The position numbers were made by a program, and so were the translations under genes. From Bacteroidales bacterium (lineage in GTDB: Bacteria > Bacteroidota > Bacteroidia > Bacteroidales > WCHB1-69): a DNA stretch of 5,193 nt. The notes below the pieces were generated by a model, which was not told the DNA's origin, made no database searches, and saw nothing but the letters and a program-made list of their open reading frames with translations. Location: positions 1-5,193 of the forward strand of contig JAISRU010000160.1 in assembly GCA_031273515.1 (NCBI GenBank), in the 5' to 3' direction. Shown here piece after piece: positions 1 through 5,193 of this stretch (its first letter is position 1; every line of letters begins with the position of its first letter).

Positions 1-258
1 CTGCGCGATTATGTACCGGAAGACGACAACGAACTGCTTTCCCTTGTGCTGGATATGGGCGACAACAAAGGTAAAAAACGTATCTTTATCGAATCGCCGC
101 ACAACGAAAAAGTCAATGCTATCGAGATGGAACTTACTTTGTTTATCGACAGTATTATACACAATAAACAAAGCGAAGTGTCGGCAGAAGACGGGCACAA
201 AGCCTTGGAAGTTGCCTGTCGGATTATGGAACAGTTCAGCGACGAAAAACCTGTTTAA
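1..258 (+). CDS. Gfo/Idh/MocA-family sugar oxidoreductase, C-terminal fragment (5' end outside window)
   Basis: The reading frame is open from base 1 to the TAA at 256-258 and gives 85 residues, so the start lies upstream of the window. The visible part resembles the C-terminal end of Gfo/Idh/MocA NAD(P)-dependent dehydrogenases: a segment like VNAIEMELTLFIDSI, then a short acidic linker, then EDGHKALEVACRIMEQ. In this family that corresponds to the helix ending the substrate domain and the conserved 'edG..aLeva..i' tail. The Rossmann domain and the catalytic Lys are outside the window, so substrate and cofactor cannot be read. Known members in polysaccharide clusters oxidise or reduce nucleotide-sugar ring carbons in the cytoplasm. 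The closely spaced downstream lipoprotein and polyprenyl-phosphate sugar transferase genes support that role here. The family call is fairly sure; the exact reaction is unknown. Confidence 0.75.
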   Translation: MRDYVPEDDNELLSLVLDMGDNKGKKRIFIESPHNEKVNAIEMELTLFIDSIIHNKQSEVSAEDGHKALEVACRIMEQFSDEKPV

Positions 259-284
259 TATTATTCATCAATATGGTATTGCAG

Positions 285-1199
285 ATGAAAAAACCTTGCA
301 GAAAAAGAATACGGATGTTCTGCCTGATGCTGTCTGCGTGCGGGTGCGGACTGTTGTTTCCGACGGCATGCAATCCCGACATCGACATTCCTGCTTATAT
401 CTATGTGGAAAAAGTCGTCCTGACCACCACACTAAGCGAACAGGGAACAGCTTCAGCCAAAATTCCGAATATCTGGGTGAGTGTCAACGGACAAAATATA
501 GGGACTTATCAGTTGCCCGCACTCATACCTGTTGTTGCATCCGGCAAAACCAACATTACTATCGAAGCAGGTATCAAACTGAACGGCTTATCGGCTCAAC
601 GTCCTGCCTATCCTTTGTTTAAACCTTATACGACAAGTATTACGCTTTCCAAAGACAAGGTTGATACCATCAGTCCTTCTTTCACTTATCAGGACAATGT
701 GAAAATTCCTCTGATGGAAGATTTTGAAAGCGCCGGACTTAAATTCAGTCCTGAAACAGGAAGCGCTCCATTGGAAAAGACGCAGGATTCATCTCTGTTG
801 TTTTCGTATGCGAACGAAGCCAATCGTTTTTCAGGCATTATCACGCTGCCTTATGCTGATACGGTTCCCTTTTTTGAAATTAAAACGACAGCCCCTCTTT
901 ATTTGACGCCTCAAACGGCAACAGATTGCTTTATCGAAATAAATTATTCTTTTTCGCAGGATGTGGAAATAGGGTTGTATTGTCATTCCGCTTACCAGAC
1001 CCGTCAAGTTCCTATCATGATAGTCAAAGGACAGGAAAATCCGCAATGGGATAAAATATATGTCAATCTTACGGACGAAATCGGCAGCGCCTACTCCCAA
1101 ACACAAATGACGCATTTCGATATTTATATGAAAAGTTCTGTTCCCGTGGGGAAAACTGCCCGCTATTTATTCGATAATATTAAAATAGTCTATTGGTAA
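285..1199 (+). CDS. Predicted surface or periplasmic lipoprotein with C-terminal jelly-roll-like domain, next to the initiating sugar transferase
   Basis: This is a 304-residue protein of unknown function. I chose the ATG at 285 because it gives a typical MKK-type signal sequence; an in-frame ATG at 273 would add four residues (MVLQ). No clear Shine-Dalgarno site decides between them. A basic n-region (KKPCRKRIR) is followed by a hydrophobic stretch with two possible lipidation sites: LSAC (Cys19) and PTAC (Cys29). The second leads into NPDIDIP, with acidic residues just after the Cys, which could favour outer-membrane surface export in Bacteroidota. Residues about 30-120 look like a small beta-sandwich containing IWVSVNGQNIGTYQLP, similar in style to PEGA-like decoration domains. 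From about 145 (MEDFESAGLKF) to the end the pattern fits a jelly-roll fold: alternating strands, WDKIYVNLTDEI near the C-terminal third, and YLFDNIKIVYW as the last strand. The gene sits 6 bases before the sugar transferase, so co-transcription and a role in polysaccharide export, anchoring or assembly are inferred. Enzymatic motifs were not recognised. Confidence 0.85.
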   Translation: MKKPCRKRIRMFCLMLSACGCGLLFPTACNPDIDIPAYIYVEKVVLTTTLSEQGTASAKIPNIWVSVNGQNIGTYQLPALIPVVASGKTNITIEAGIKLNGLSAQRPAYPLFKPYTTSITLSKDKVDTISPSFTYQDNVKIPLMEDFESAGLKFSPETGSAPLEKTQDSSLLFSYANEANRFSGIITLPYADTVPFFEIKTTAPLYLTPQTATDCFIEINYSFSQDVEIGLYCHSAYQTRQVPIMIVKGQENPQWDKIYVNLTDEIGSAYSQTQMTHFDIYMKSSVPVGKTARYLFDNIKIVYW

Positions 1200-1205
1200 A
1201 GGCTT

Positions 1206-2639
1206 ATGAAGAATACATTTCGCAAAAACAAACAAATTGTAAACGCTGTTCTCTTAGATACGTTTGTGTCCATGTTAGGATGGCTTTGTTTTTTTTCTTA
1301 TCGCAAATTCACCGAACTGTCTTCTATGTCCATGCAGGAAACAGCGCATCTGATATTCAACGATCCCAAATTTTATATCGGCATTGTCGGCATTCCCCTT
1401 TGCTGGATAATTCTTTTTGCTATCGGCGGATCTTATAATCAGATATGGAAAAAATCACGACTGAAAGAAATTCTTACTGTGTTTCAACATGTATTGTTTG
1501 GATCGCTAATTTTGTTTTTTTTGATCATTCTGGACGATGTGATTAGTTCCTACCTTGATTACATTCGTTTGTTTCTTGTTTTGTTTTGCATACAGTTCTT
1601 CTTTATTGTTTTAGTCCGCATAGTACATATTACCTCGCTGCAAAGGAGAATACGCGATGGAAAAATTCAATTCAACACCCTCATTGTCGGAACAAAAGAG
1701 GTTATTGGCAAATTGTCGGAAACTTTGTTCGACCCTAAAAAGTCGTTCGGCAATAATTTTGTCGGATATATTTCGACAGAAGAAATGACGGAATACCCGA
1801 ATGCAGGGAAATTGCTTTGTCTGGGCAGTTATAAGGACATCAATCAATTGGTACAGACTTACGAGGTGGAAGAAATCATCATTGCCTGCGACTCGCAAAC
1901 CCGTAAAATGATGGAGAAAATTTTACCCTTGGTAGGCGAAAATAATATTCTGCTGAAAATACTTCCCACCACAGAAGACCACATGTTGCGGGCAGTTAAA
2001 AATACGGCAATATTCCATGAACCCTACATCCAGATTTATTTAGATTCATTGCCTTTGTGGCAAAAAATCTGCAAACGAATTATGGATATTGTTGTGTCTT
2101 TTTTATTTATGGTATTGTTTTCTCCGCTTTATCTATCTTTAGCGATAGGGGTTAGACGTTCGTCGAAGGGGAGTATTCTGTATCGTCAGGAGCGTATCGG
2201 AAAAAAAGGAAGACCTTTTCATATCATCAAATTCAGGTCGATGTACGAAGATGCGGAAAGCGCTGGACCTCAATTGTCGAGCAAAACCGACAGTCGCATT
2301 ACGCCTTTTGGATTGTTTATGCGTCGGTTGCATTTAGATGAAATTCCGCAGTTCTACAATGTTCTTAAAGGAGATATGTCGTTGGTGGGACCTCGTCCTG
2401 AACGGCAGTATTATATCGACCGAATTGTGGAACGAGTTCCTTATTATCGTTTGTTGCTTCTCGAAAAACCGGGTATCACTTCGTGGGGACAAATCTCTTA
2501 CGGCTATGCCGAAAATGTGGACGAAATGATTGAACGAATGCGCTATGATATTATGTATATCGAAAATATGTCGTTGCTTATCGACATGAAAATTCTTTTT
2601 TATACGGTCATTGCCGTCTTAAAACGGGACGGAAAATAA
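1206..2639 (+). CDS. Polyprenyl-phosphate sugar-1-phosphate transferase (exopolysaccharide/O-antigen initiating enzyme)
   Basis: This complete 477-residue membrane enzyme transfers a sugar-1-phosphate from a nucleotide sugar to undecaprenyl phosphate, the first step in building a polysaccharide repeat unit at the inner membrane. Four hydrophobic segments (about 11-31, 57-74, 93-110, 119-140) are followed by a Rossmann-like CoA_binding_3-type domain starting at TLIVGTKEVIGKL (about 158-170) and running to about 250. The C-terminal bacterial sugar transferase domain begins near KRIMDIV (290). It has the re-entrant membrane helix with the helix-breaking Pro307, the KFRSM motif (342-346), the catalytic Asp-Glu pair in LDEIPQ (Asp378, Glu379), and KGDMSLVGPRPE (388-399). 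The closing part with GITSWGQISYGYAENVDEM is typical of Bacteroidota members. The length matches the long WbaP/WcaJ-like architecture. The start ATG lies 6 bases after the preceding stop, with AAAGG (1198-1202) overlapping that stop as a possible weak ribosome site. The sugar substrate cannot be predicted. It is the last gene of the operon in view. Confidence 0.96.
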   Translation: MKNTFRKNKQIVNAVLLDTFVSMLGWLCFFSYRKFTELSSMSMQETAHLIFNDPKFYIGIVGIPLCWIILFAIGGSYNQIWKKSRLKEILTVFQHVLFGSLILFFLIILDDVISSYLDYIRLFLVLFCIQFFFIVLVRIVHITSLQRRIRDGKIQFNTLIVGTKEVIGKLSETLFDPKKSFGNNFVGYISTEEMTEYPNAGKLLCLGSYKDINQLVQTYEVEEIIIACDSQTRKMMEKILPLVGENNILLKILPTTEDHMLRAVKNTAIFHEPYIQIYLDSLPLWQKICKRIMDIVVSFLFMVLFSPLYLSLAIGVRRSSKGSILYRQERIGKKGRPFHIIKFRSMYEDAESAGPQLSSKTDSRITPFGLFMRRLHLDEIPQFYNVLKGDMSLVGPRPERQYYIDRIVERVPYYRLLLLEKPGITSWGQISYGYAENVDEMIERMRYDIMYIENMSLLIDMKILFYTVIAVLKRDGK

Positions 2640-2749
2640 AACTTCTTTAACCGAAACACCCATCACTAAAAGACAAATTCAGACACACAACGGGATGATT
2701 ATATCGTGTTGTGTAAGGCATTGAATATAAACCAAATGACAAATACGCA

Positions 2750-2833
2750 AAAAGCAGTACGGCTTTTGAGTAAAAGCAGTATACCTTTTGATGAAAAGCA
2801 GTACTGCTTTTGGGTAAAAGCCGTACTGCTTTT
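2750..2833. repeat. Array of four 18-bp palindromes with 22-bp period
   Basis: Four units are separated by 4-base spacers. Unit 1 (2750-2767) is AAAAGCAGTACGGCTTTT, unit 2 (2772-2789) is AAAAGCAGTATACCTTTT, unit 3 (2794-2811) is AAAAGCAGTACTGCTTTT, and unit 4 (2816-2833) is AAAAGCCGTACTGCTTTT. Unit 3 is a perfect palindrome. Unit 4 is the exact reverse complement of unit 1. Unit 2 is the most degenerate. Spacers are GAGT, GATG and GGGT. The arms 2750-2789 and 2794-2833 are also inverted copies of each other, matching at 33 of 40 positions around the GATG loop; mismatches are confined to the middle of units 2/3 and to the spacers. The block could form a large hairpin or cruciform. Function is not known to me: candidates are a dispersed palindromic repeat, a bidirectional terminator or stabilising RNA structure, or a multi-site operator. 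Confidence 0.9.
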
Positions 2834-2838
2834 TACCC
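2812..2838. terminator. Possible bidirectional terminator hairpin (extended fourth palindrome)
   Basis: The fourth palindrome extends into its flanks: GGGT (2812-2815) pairs with ACCC (2835-2838), giving a 12-bp interrupted stem with one unpaired T and two central mismatched positions. The stem lies about 170 bases after the end of the sugar transferase gene. It has A/T tracts on both sides of the core but no long U tract after a G/C-rich stem, so it is not a classic intrinsic terminator. Transcript ending here is an inference from position and symmetry. Confidence 0.25.
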
Positions 2839-3071
2839 TCTTCCGATTAGCGTTTTTCGTCGAACAGGGAATGAAGGAAATGGAGCATATAAACTCGGTA
2901 TGTGCAAGCGTATGGATTGGCTTAGCTTCTGGATTTCTTCTGCCTGTTTGGGGACTGCAAATTGCCTCTGTGCTTGCGTTGTGCATTGGTTTTCTGTGCG
3001 AAAAATCAGCAAAGTCCAAGACAAAAGCGTCGCTTTGCGCTCTTGTCCACTTGTTCACTCGTATATTTTAA
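2839..3071. other. Segment open on both strands; dispersed element or possible small membrane protein
   Basis: On the + strand a frame with ATG at 2871 runs to the TAA at 3069-3071 and would give 66 residues. They include a long hydrophobic stretch (SVWIGLASGFLLPVWG, then IASVLALCIGFLC) and a basic tail (EKSAKSKTK). The same frame is open further upstream to an ATG at 2706, but that part is only a translation of the palindrome array. The - strand is open over 3058-2699 and reads as a Cys/His/Pro-rich peptide with no recognised motif. AGGGA directly abuts the 2871 ATG, which is too close for a good ribosome site. I do not recognise either product. The openness of several frames may simply reflect base composition or a mobile or dispersed repeat, and I do not call a gene here. 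Confidence 0.4.
3020..3047. other. Stem-loop near the end of the ORF-rich segment
   Basis: GACAAAAGCG (3020-3029) and CGCTCTTGTC (3038-3047) form a 10-bp stem with one mismatch and an 8-base loop. An alternative inner palindrome, AAAGCG-T-CGCTTT (3024-3036), overlaps it, so two mutually exclusive folds exist. No U tract follows. It may mark the boundary of a repeat element or act as an RNA stop or stability signal; this is inferred from structure alone. Confidence 0.4.
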
Positions 3072-3100
3072 AACAAGACAGTGAACATCTGTATGGAATA

Positions 3101-3129
3101 TTTGTTACATAAATAGTTGTTTTATTTTG
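3101..3129 (+). promoter_or_regulatory. Possible weak promoter for the nitroreductase gene
   Basis: TTTG at 3101-3104 could be a Bacteroidota -33 element, and TATTTTG at 3123-3129 resembles the -7 consensus TAnnTTTG but is one base short. The 18-base spacer is slightly below the usual 19-21. Transcription would begin around 3136, leaving a leader of about 25 bases before the ATG at 3160. The region is A/T-rich, so a chance match is possible. Confidence 0.3.
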
Positions 3130-3159
3130 AGGTAATGATAAAAAATAAAGAGTAGAAAA

Positions 3160-3759
3160 ATGAATAAATTATTATTTGACGCCATTGTGCGTCGCAGATC
3201 GTATTATGCTATTTCGAACAGATGTCCTGTTTCGGATACGGAGTTGGAAGAAATACTCAAATTGGCGCTTCTTCATGTTCCGTCTGCTTTCAATTCTCAG
3301 TCATCGAGACTGATGCTTTTATTGAACGAACATCATCAAAAGGTATGGCAGATAGCAAAAGAGAAACTCAGGGAAGTAGTTCCTGAGAAGGATTTCCCAA
3401 AGACAGAAGCTAAAATCAATGCTTTTGCGGCAGGATACGGAACCATTTTATTTTATGAAGATCAAACTGTCGTGAGCAGTCTGCAAGAGCGCTTTCCGCT
3501 TTATGAAGATAATTTTCCGCTTTGGTCTGTTCAGACTTCTGCCATGCATCAGTTTGCGGTATGGACATTGCTCGAAGACGTCGGATTGGGAGCATCTTTG
3601 CAACATTATAATCCTTTAATTGATGAAGATGTCCGAAAAATATGGAATATTGATCCTCAATGGACTTTAATAGCACAAATGCCTTTTGGTTCTCCAACTG
3701 CAACGCCGGGAAATAAAGAATTTCTGTCGCTTGATTACAGGCTAAAGACATGTAAATGA
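3160..3759 (+). CDS. Nitroreductase-family oxidoreductase, Frm2/COG3560-like
   Basis: This complete 199-residue protein belongs to the FMN-dependent nitroreductase family, in the group of fungal Frm2/Hbn1-like and bacterial COG3560 enzymes. Such enzymes are cytoplasmic, use NAD(P)H, and reduce nitro compounds or quinones, often under stress. The N-terminus has the FMN-phosphate-contacting basic cluster VRRRSYYAI (10-18). It is followed by HVPSAFNSQSSRLMLLL (39-55), the family's 'sp.afN.Qs.r' signature. The middle has FPLWSVQTSAMHQFAVWTLLEDVGLGASLQHYNPLID, a hallmark of this subgroup, with QHYNP at 148-152. The C-terminus ends with MPFGSPTATPGNKEF, matching the usual 'mpFG.p...p..Ke' tail. Length is normal. 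The ATG at 3160 gives the family N-terminus, and the A-rich AGTAGAAAA before it is typical of this phylum. It is about 520 bp from the upstream operon and 127 bp from the next gene, so it is probably its own transcription unit. The natural substrate is unknown. Confidence 0.93.
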   Translation: MNKLLFDAIVRRRSYYAISNRCPVSDTELEEILKLALLHVPSAFNSQSSRLMLLLNEHHQKVWQIAKEKLREVVPEKDFPKTEAKINAFAAGYGTILFYEDQTVVSSLQERFPLYEDNFPLWSVQTSAMHQFAVWTLLEDVGLGASLQHYNPLIDEDVRKIWNIDPQWTLIAQMPFGSPTATPGNKEFLSLDYRLKTCK

Positions 3760-3775
3760 AACAGTTTTTTTTTTT
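3735..3775 (+). terminator. Possible weak terminator with 11-T tract after the nitroreductase gene
   Basis: A run of 11 T (3765-3775) begins 6 bases after the stop codon. The only nearby stem is short: TTACA (3735-3739) with TGTAA (3751-3755), overlapping the end of the coding region and separated from the T run by 9 bases. The T tract favours transcript release, but the stem is too weak and distant for a confident intrinsic terminator. Confidence 0.3.
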
Positions 3776-3843
3776 ATGCAATCAGAAAGAAGATTATTCT
3801 AATAAAAAACAGGAAATACAGTGAATATGAATAATTAATTTTG

Positions 3844-3851
3844 TACCTTTG
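3844..3851 (+). promoter_or_regulatory. Bacteroidota -7 promoter element for the beta-helix protein gene
   Basis: TACCTTTG matches the Bacteroidota housekeeping sigma-factor -7 consensus TAnnTTTG exactly, within the context TTTTGTACCTTTGCAGC that is common upstream of genes in this phylum. No TTTG is present at the expected -33 spacing; the area is A/T-rich instead. Transcription would start around 3858, giving a leader of roughly 29 bases to the ATG at 3887. The leader is A/T-rich (TATAATAAACATATT) with no Shine-Dalgarno site. Confidence 0.75.
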
Positions 3852-3886
3852 CAGCACTTTTGTACGACTTATATAATAAACATATT

Positions 3887-5193
3887 ATGAAGTATATATT
3901 TTTAGTTTTCATGCTGTTTTTGAGATTTTCGGGAATATCTCAGACAATACATTATGTAAAAGAAACAAGTTCGGGTTCGGGAAACGGAACATCCTGGGCA
4001 AATGCTTCCGGTGACTTGCAAGCGATGATTAATAAAGCAACTGCAGGTGATACGATATGGGTAGCGGCAGGAACATACAAACCTGTCCGCACTGCCGAAG
4101 GCTGGTCAAACGGCGCCCCTGAAGCTACCAACAACGCCCTTCCCGACGGCAATCGCAATAACGCCTTTGTGATGAAAAGCGGTGTTGTTATTTTGGGTGG
4201 ATTCCGCTCTAATGCCGATGATATTACGGATATTTCTCTTGCACAGCGGAATTGGGCGACTAATGTTACCATCCTTAGCGGAGATATTGGTATTATGGGT
4301 AATTCTACTGATAATGCATATCATGTGGTTTGTGCCGTGAATATCATCAATTCGGTATTGGATGGTTTTACCATAACGGGAGGTAATGCAAACGGAGATC
4401 CTGTTATTCTAATTTCAATTAATGGAAATATTCATAGAATAAATCGGGGAGGCGGAATTTATACGTACGGGGTAACAGACACCAAATTTATCAATTTAAT
4501 TGTCAGAAACAACGATGCCGATATGCATGGAGGAGGAATGGTCAATCGTTCTAATTCTGCTCCTGTTGTTATCAATTCCGTATTTTGTAATAACAATACC
4601 ACTTCGACTTCGGGAGGAGGAGGAGGAATAGCAAATGACCAATCTTCTCCTGTTTTTGTCAATCTGACTGTTTCAAAAAATCATGCAACATCTTCGCAAT
4701 CGAACCAATCGGGAGGGATAATGAATACGAACAATTCCCATGCAACTATTTATAACAGTATTATCTGGGGAAATACATGGGGAAGTCCTCCGAATATAGG
4801 AATAGGAGATGTTGAGTTTAATGCCAATACTTTTCCCAATACATTAACTTATGTAAACTGTCTGGTAGGAAACACGGCTTTGGGCTTTAATGTACCGCCG
4901 CCGTCCTATACTACTCCGGGCTTTGTTAATCCTTCTATTGATAATTTTCGTCTGTTAGGCGGAAGTGTTGCCATAGATATTGCTGCCGATTCCATTCTGA
5001 ATGCCCTTGGAATAACAACCGATTTGGATGGACTTCCACGTTTTTTCGGAAGTCATGCAGACCTTGGAGCGTATGAGAATCAAGGCGTCGTTATTACTCC
5101 CGATGCCAATGGAATTGTCTACGTTAAAAAACACGTGAGTACAGGCGACGGAACAGGACAAAGCTGGTTTAATGCAGCCAAAGAATTAGCGAA
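3887..5193 (+). CDS. Secreted parallel beta-helix repeat protein with choice-of-anchor-Q-like segment (3' end outside window)
   Basis: The frame is open from the ATG at 3887 to the window end: 435 codons plus two bases, with no stop. Residues 1-19 are a signal peptide (MKYIFLVFMLFLRFSGISQ) with an unusual Arg13 inside the hydrophobic core, so the product should be exported. A module starts at YVKETSSGSGNGTSWANA (23-40) and continues with GDTIWVAAGTYKP (54-66), VVILGGF (100-106) and QRNWATNVTILSGDI (120-134), a pattern of secreted right-handed beta-helix proteins. Beta-helix coils follow, with Gly-rich turns at 188-190, 215-217, 243-247 and 276-277, each leading into a hydrophobic position (191, 218, 248, 278) at 27-30-residue spacing. 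Residues 352-397 (DNFRLLGGSVAIDIA ... DLDGLPRF ... DLGAYE) resemble the choice-of-anchor Q domain. At 412 the first motif recurs. No catalytic residues of a polysaccharide lyase could be identified, so adhesin, surface fibre or glycan-binding roles remain possible. A C-terminal sorting domain, if any, lies beyond the window. Confidence 0.92.
   Translation, partial: MKYIFLVFMLFLRFSGISQTIHYVKETSSGSGNGTSWANASGDLQAMINKATAGDTIWVAAGTYKPVRTAEGWSNGAPEATNNALPDGNRNNAFVMKSGVVILGGFRSNADDITDISLAQRNWATNVTILSGDIGIMGNSTDNAYHVVCAVNIINSVLDGFTITGGNANGDPVILISINGNIHRINRGGGIYTYGVTDTKFINLIVRNNDADMHGGGMVNRSNSAPVVINSVFCNNNTTSTSGGGGGIANDQSSPVFVNLTVSKNHATSSQSNQSGGIMNTNNSHATIYNSIIWGNTWGSPPNIGIGDVEFNANTFPNTLTYVNCLVGNTALGFNVPPPSYTTPGFVNPSIDNFRLLGGSVAIDIAADSILNALGITTDLDGLPRFFGSHADLGAYENQGVVITPDANGIVYVKKHVSTGDGTGQSWFNAAKELA
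5120..5193 (+). repeat. Start of second copy of the N-terminal beta-helix module
   Basis: Residues 412-435 (YVKKHVSTGDGTGQSWFNA, then AKEL) align with residues 23-44 of the same protein (YVKETSSGSGNGTSWANA, then SGDL) with one inserted residue. Tyr-Val-Lys, the Gly-rich run, Ser-Trp and Asn-Ala are shared. The first copy begins at base 3953, so the period is about 389 residues. The DNA has diverged (for example TATGTAAAA against TACGTTAAA), which points to an old duplication rather than a recent one. The second copy is cut by the window edge. Confidence 0.8.

Larger units (their letters stand above)
2640..3159. other. 520-bp gap without a confident gene, holding a palindrome array and an ORF-rich segment
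   Basis: This gap separates the polysaccharide operon from the nitroreductase gene. Bases 2640-2749 show no recognisable signal. Bases 2750-2838 hold a periodic palindrome array, 2839-3071 are open in several frames on both strands without a recognisable protein, and 3072-3159 are A/T-rich and probably contain the promoter and leader of the nitroreductase gene. No tRNA, transposase or CRISPR structure was seen. Confidence 0.8.

Noticed and set aside
371..381. Idea that the jelly-roll lipoprotein is a glycoside hydrolase
   Set aside because: No paired acidic catalytic motif or catalytic-domain-sized region is visible; the fold pattern fits binding or structural domains better.
11..622. 203-residue + strand reading frame overlapping the first two genes
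   Set aside because: It overlaps the oxidoreductase end and the lipoprotein start in another frame, and its product is low-complexity in character with no family resemblance; a shadow frame.
1193..1438. 81-residue + strand frame overlapping the start of the sugar transferase
   Set aside because: It lies in a different frame of a well-supported enzyme gene whose N-terminal membrane segments fit the family.
2750..2833. CRISPR array interpretation of the regular repeats
   Set aside because: The units are 18-bp palindromes with 4-base spacers; CRISPR spacers are far longer and unique, and no cas gene is present.
2699..3058. 119-residue - strand reading frame in the same gap
   Set aside because: It has no recognised motif, no upstream promoter or ribosome site that I could see, and it also runs through the palindrome array.
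2706..3071. 121-residue + strand reading frame across the palindrome array
   Set aside because: Its N-terminal third is only the translation of the repeated palindromes, it has no convincing ribosome site, and the opposite strand is equally open. Only the part from 2871 is kept as a possible small protein, without a gene call.
3952..4662. Minus-strand frames inside the beta-helix gene
   Set aside because: They are antisense shadows of a continuous + strand frame with a signal peptide, family motifs and a clear promoter.

Overview
The window looks like a piece of a Bacteroidota chromosome, probably from the order Bacteroidales. The reasons are a clear Bacteroidota -7 promoter element (TACCTTTG, 3844-3851), A/T-rich start regions without strong Shine-Dalgarno sequences, a sugar-transferase variant typical of this phylum, and a secreted beta-helix protein with a choice-of-anchor-Q-like segment. 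All confident genes lie on the + strand. No tRNA, rRNA, CRISPR array or transposase gene was seen.

Bases 1-2639 hold the end of a tightly packed operon for surface polysaccharide synthesis. It contains the C-terminal end of a Gfo/Idh/MocA-type sugar oxidoreductase (cut by the window edge), a predicted lipoprotein with a C-terminal jelly-roll-like domain, and a complete polyprenyl-phosphate sugar-1-phosphate transferase, the enzyme that starts repeat-unit assembly on the lipid carrier. The gaps between these genes are 6 to about 26 bases, so they are probably co-transcribed. The oxidoreductase would supply a modified nucleotide sugar and the transferase would prime the lipid. The lipoprotein's role is unknown.

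Bases 2640-3159 (520 bp) contain no gene I can call with confidence, but they are the most structured part of the window. Four 18-bp palindromes repeat with an exact 22-bp period (2750-2833). The whole block is also one large imperfect inverted repeat with 40-bp arms around a 4-base loop. It is followed by about 230 bp that are open in several frames on both strands and end in a hairpin (3020-3047). This could be a dispersed element, a bidirectional terminator, an operator array, or the leader of a small membrane protein.

Bases 3160-3759 encode a complete Frm2/COG3560-like nitroreductase, probably with its own weak promoter and followed by a poly-T tract. Bases 3887-5193 encode the N-terminal 435 residues of a secreted parallel beta-helix protein behind a good Bacteroidota promoter. 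It runs off the window just after a second copy of its N-terminal module begins, so the full protein is probably built from tandem modules of about 390 residues.
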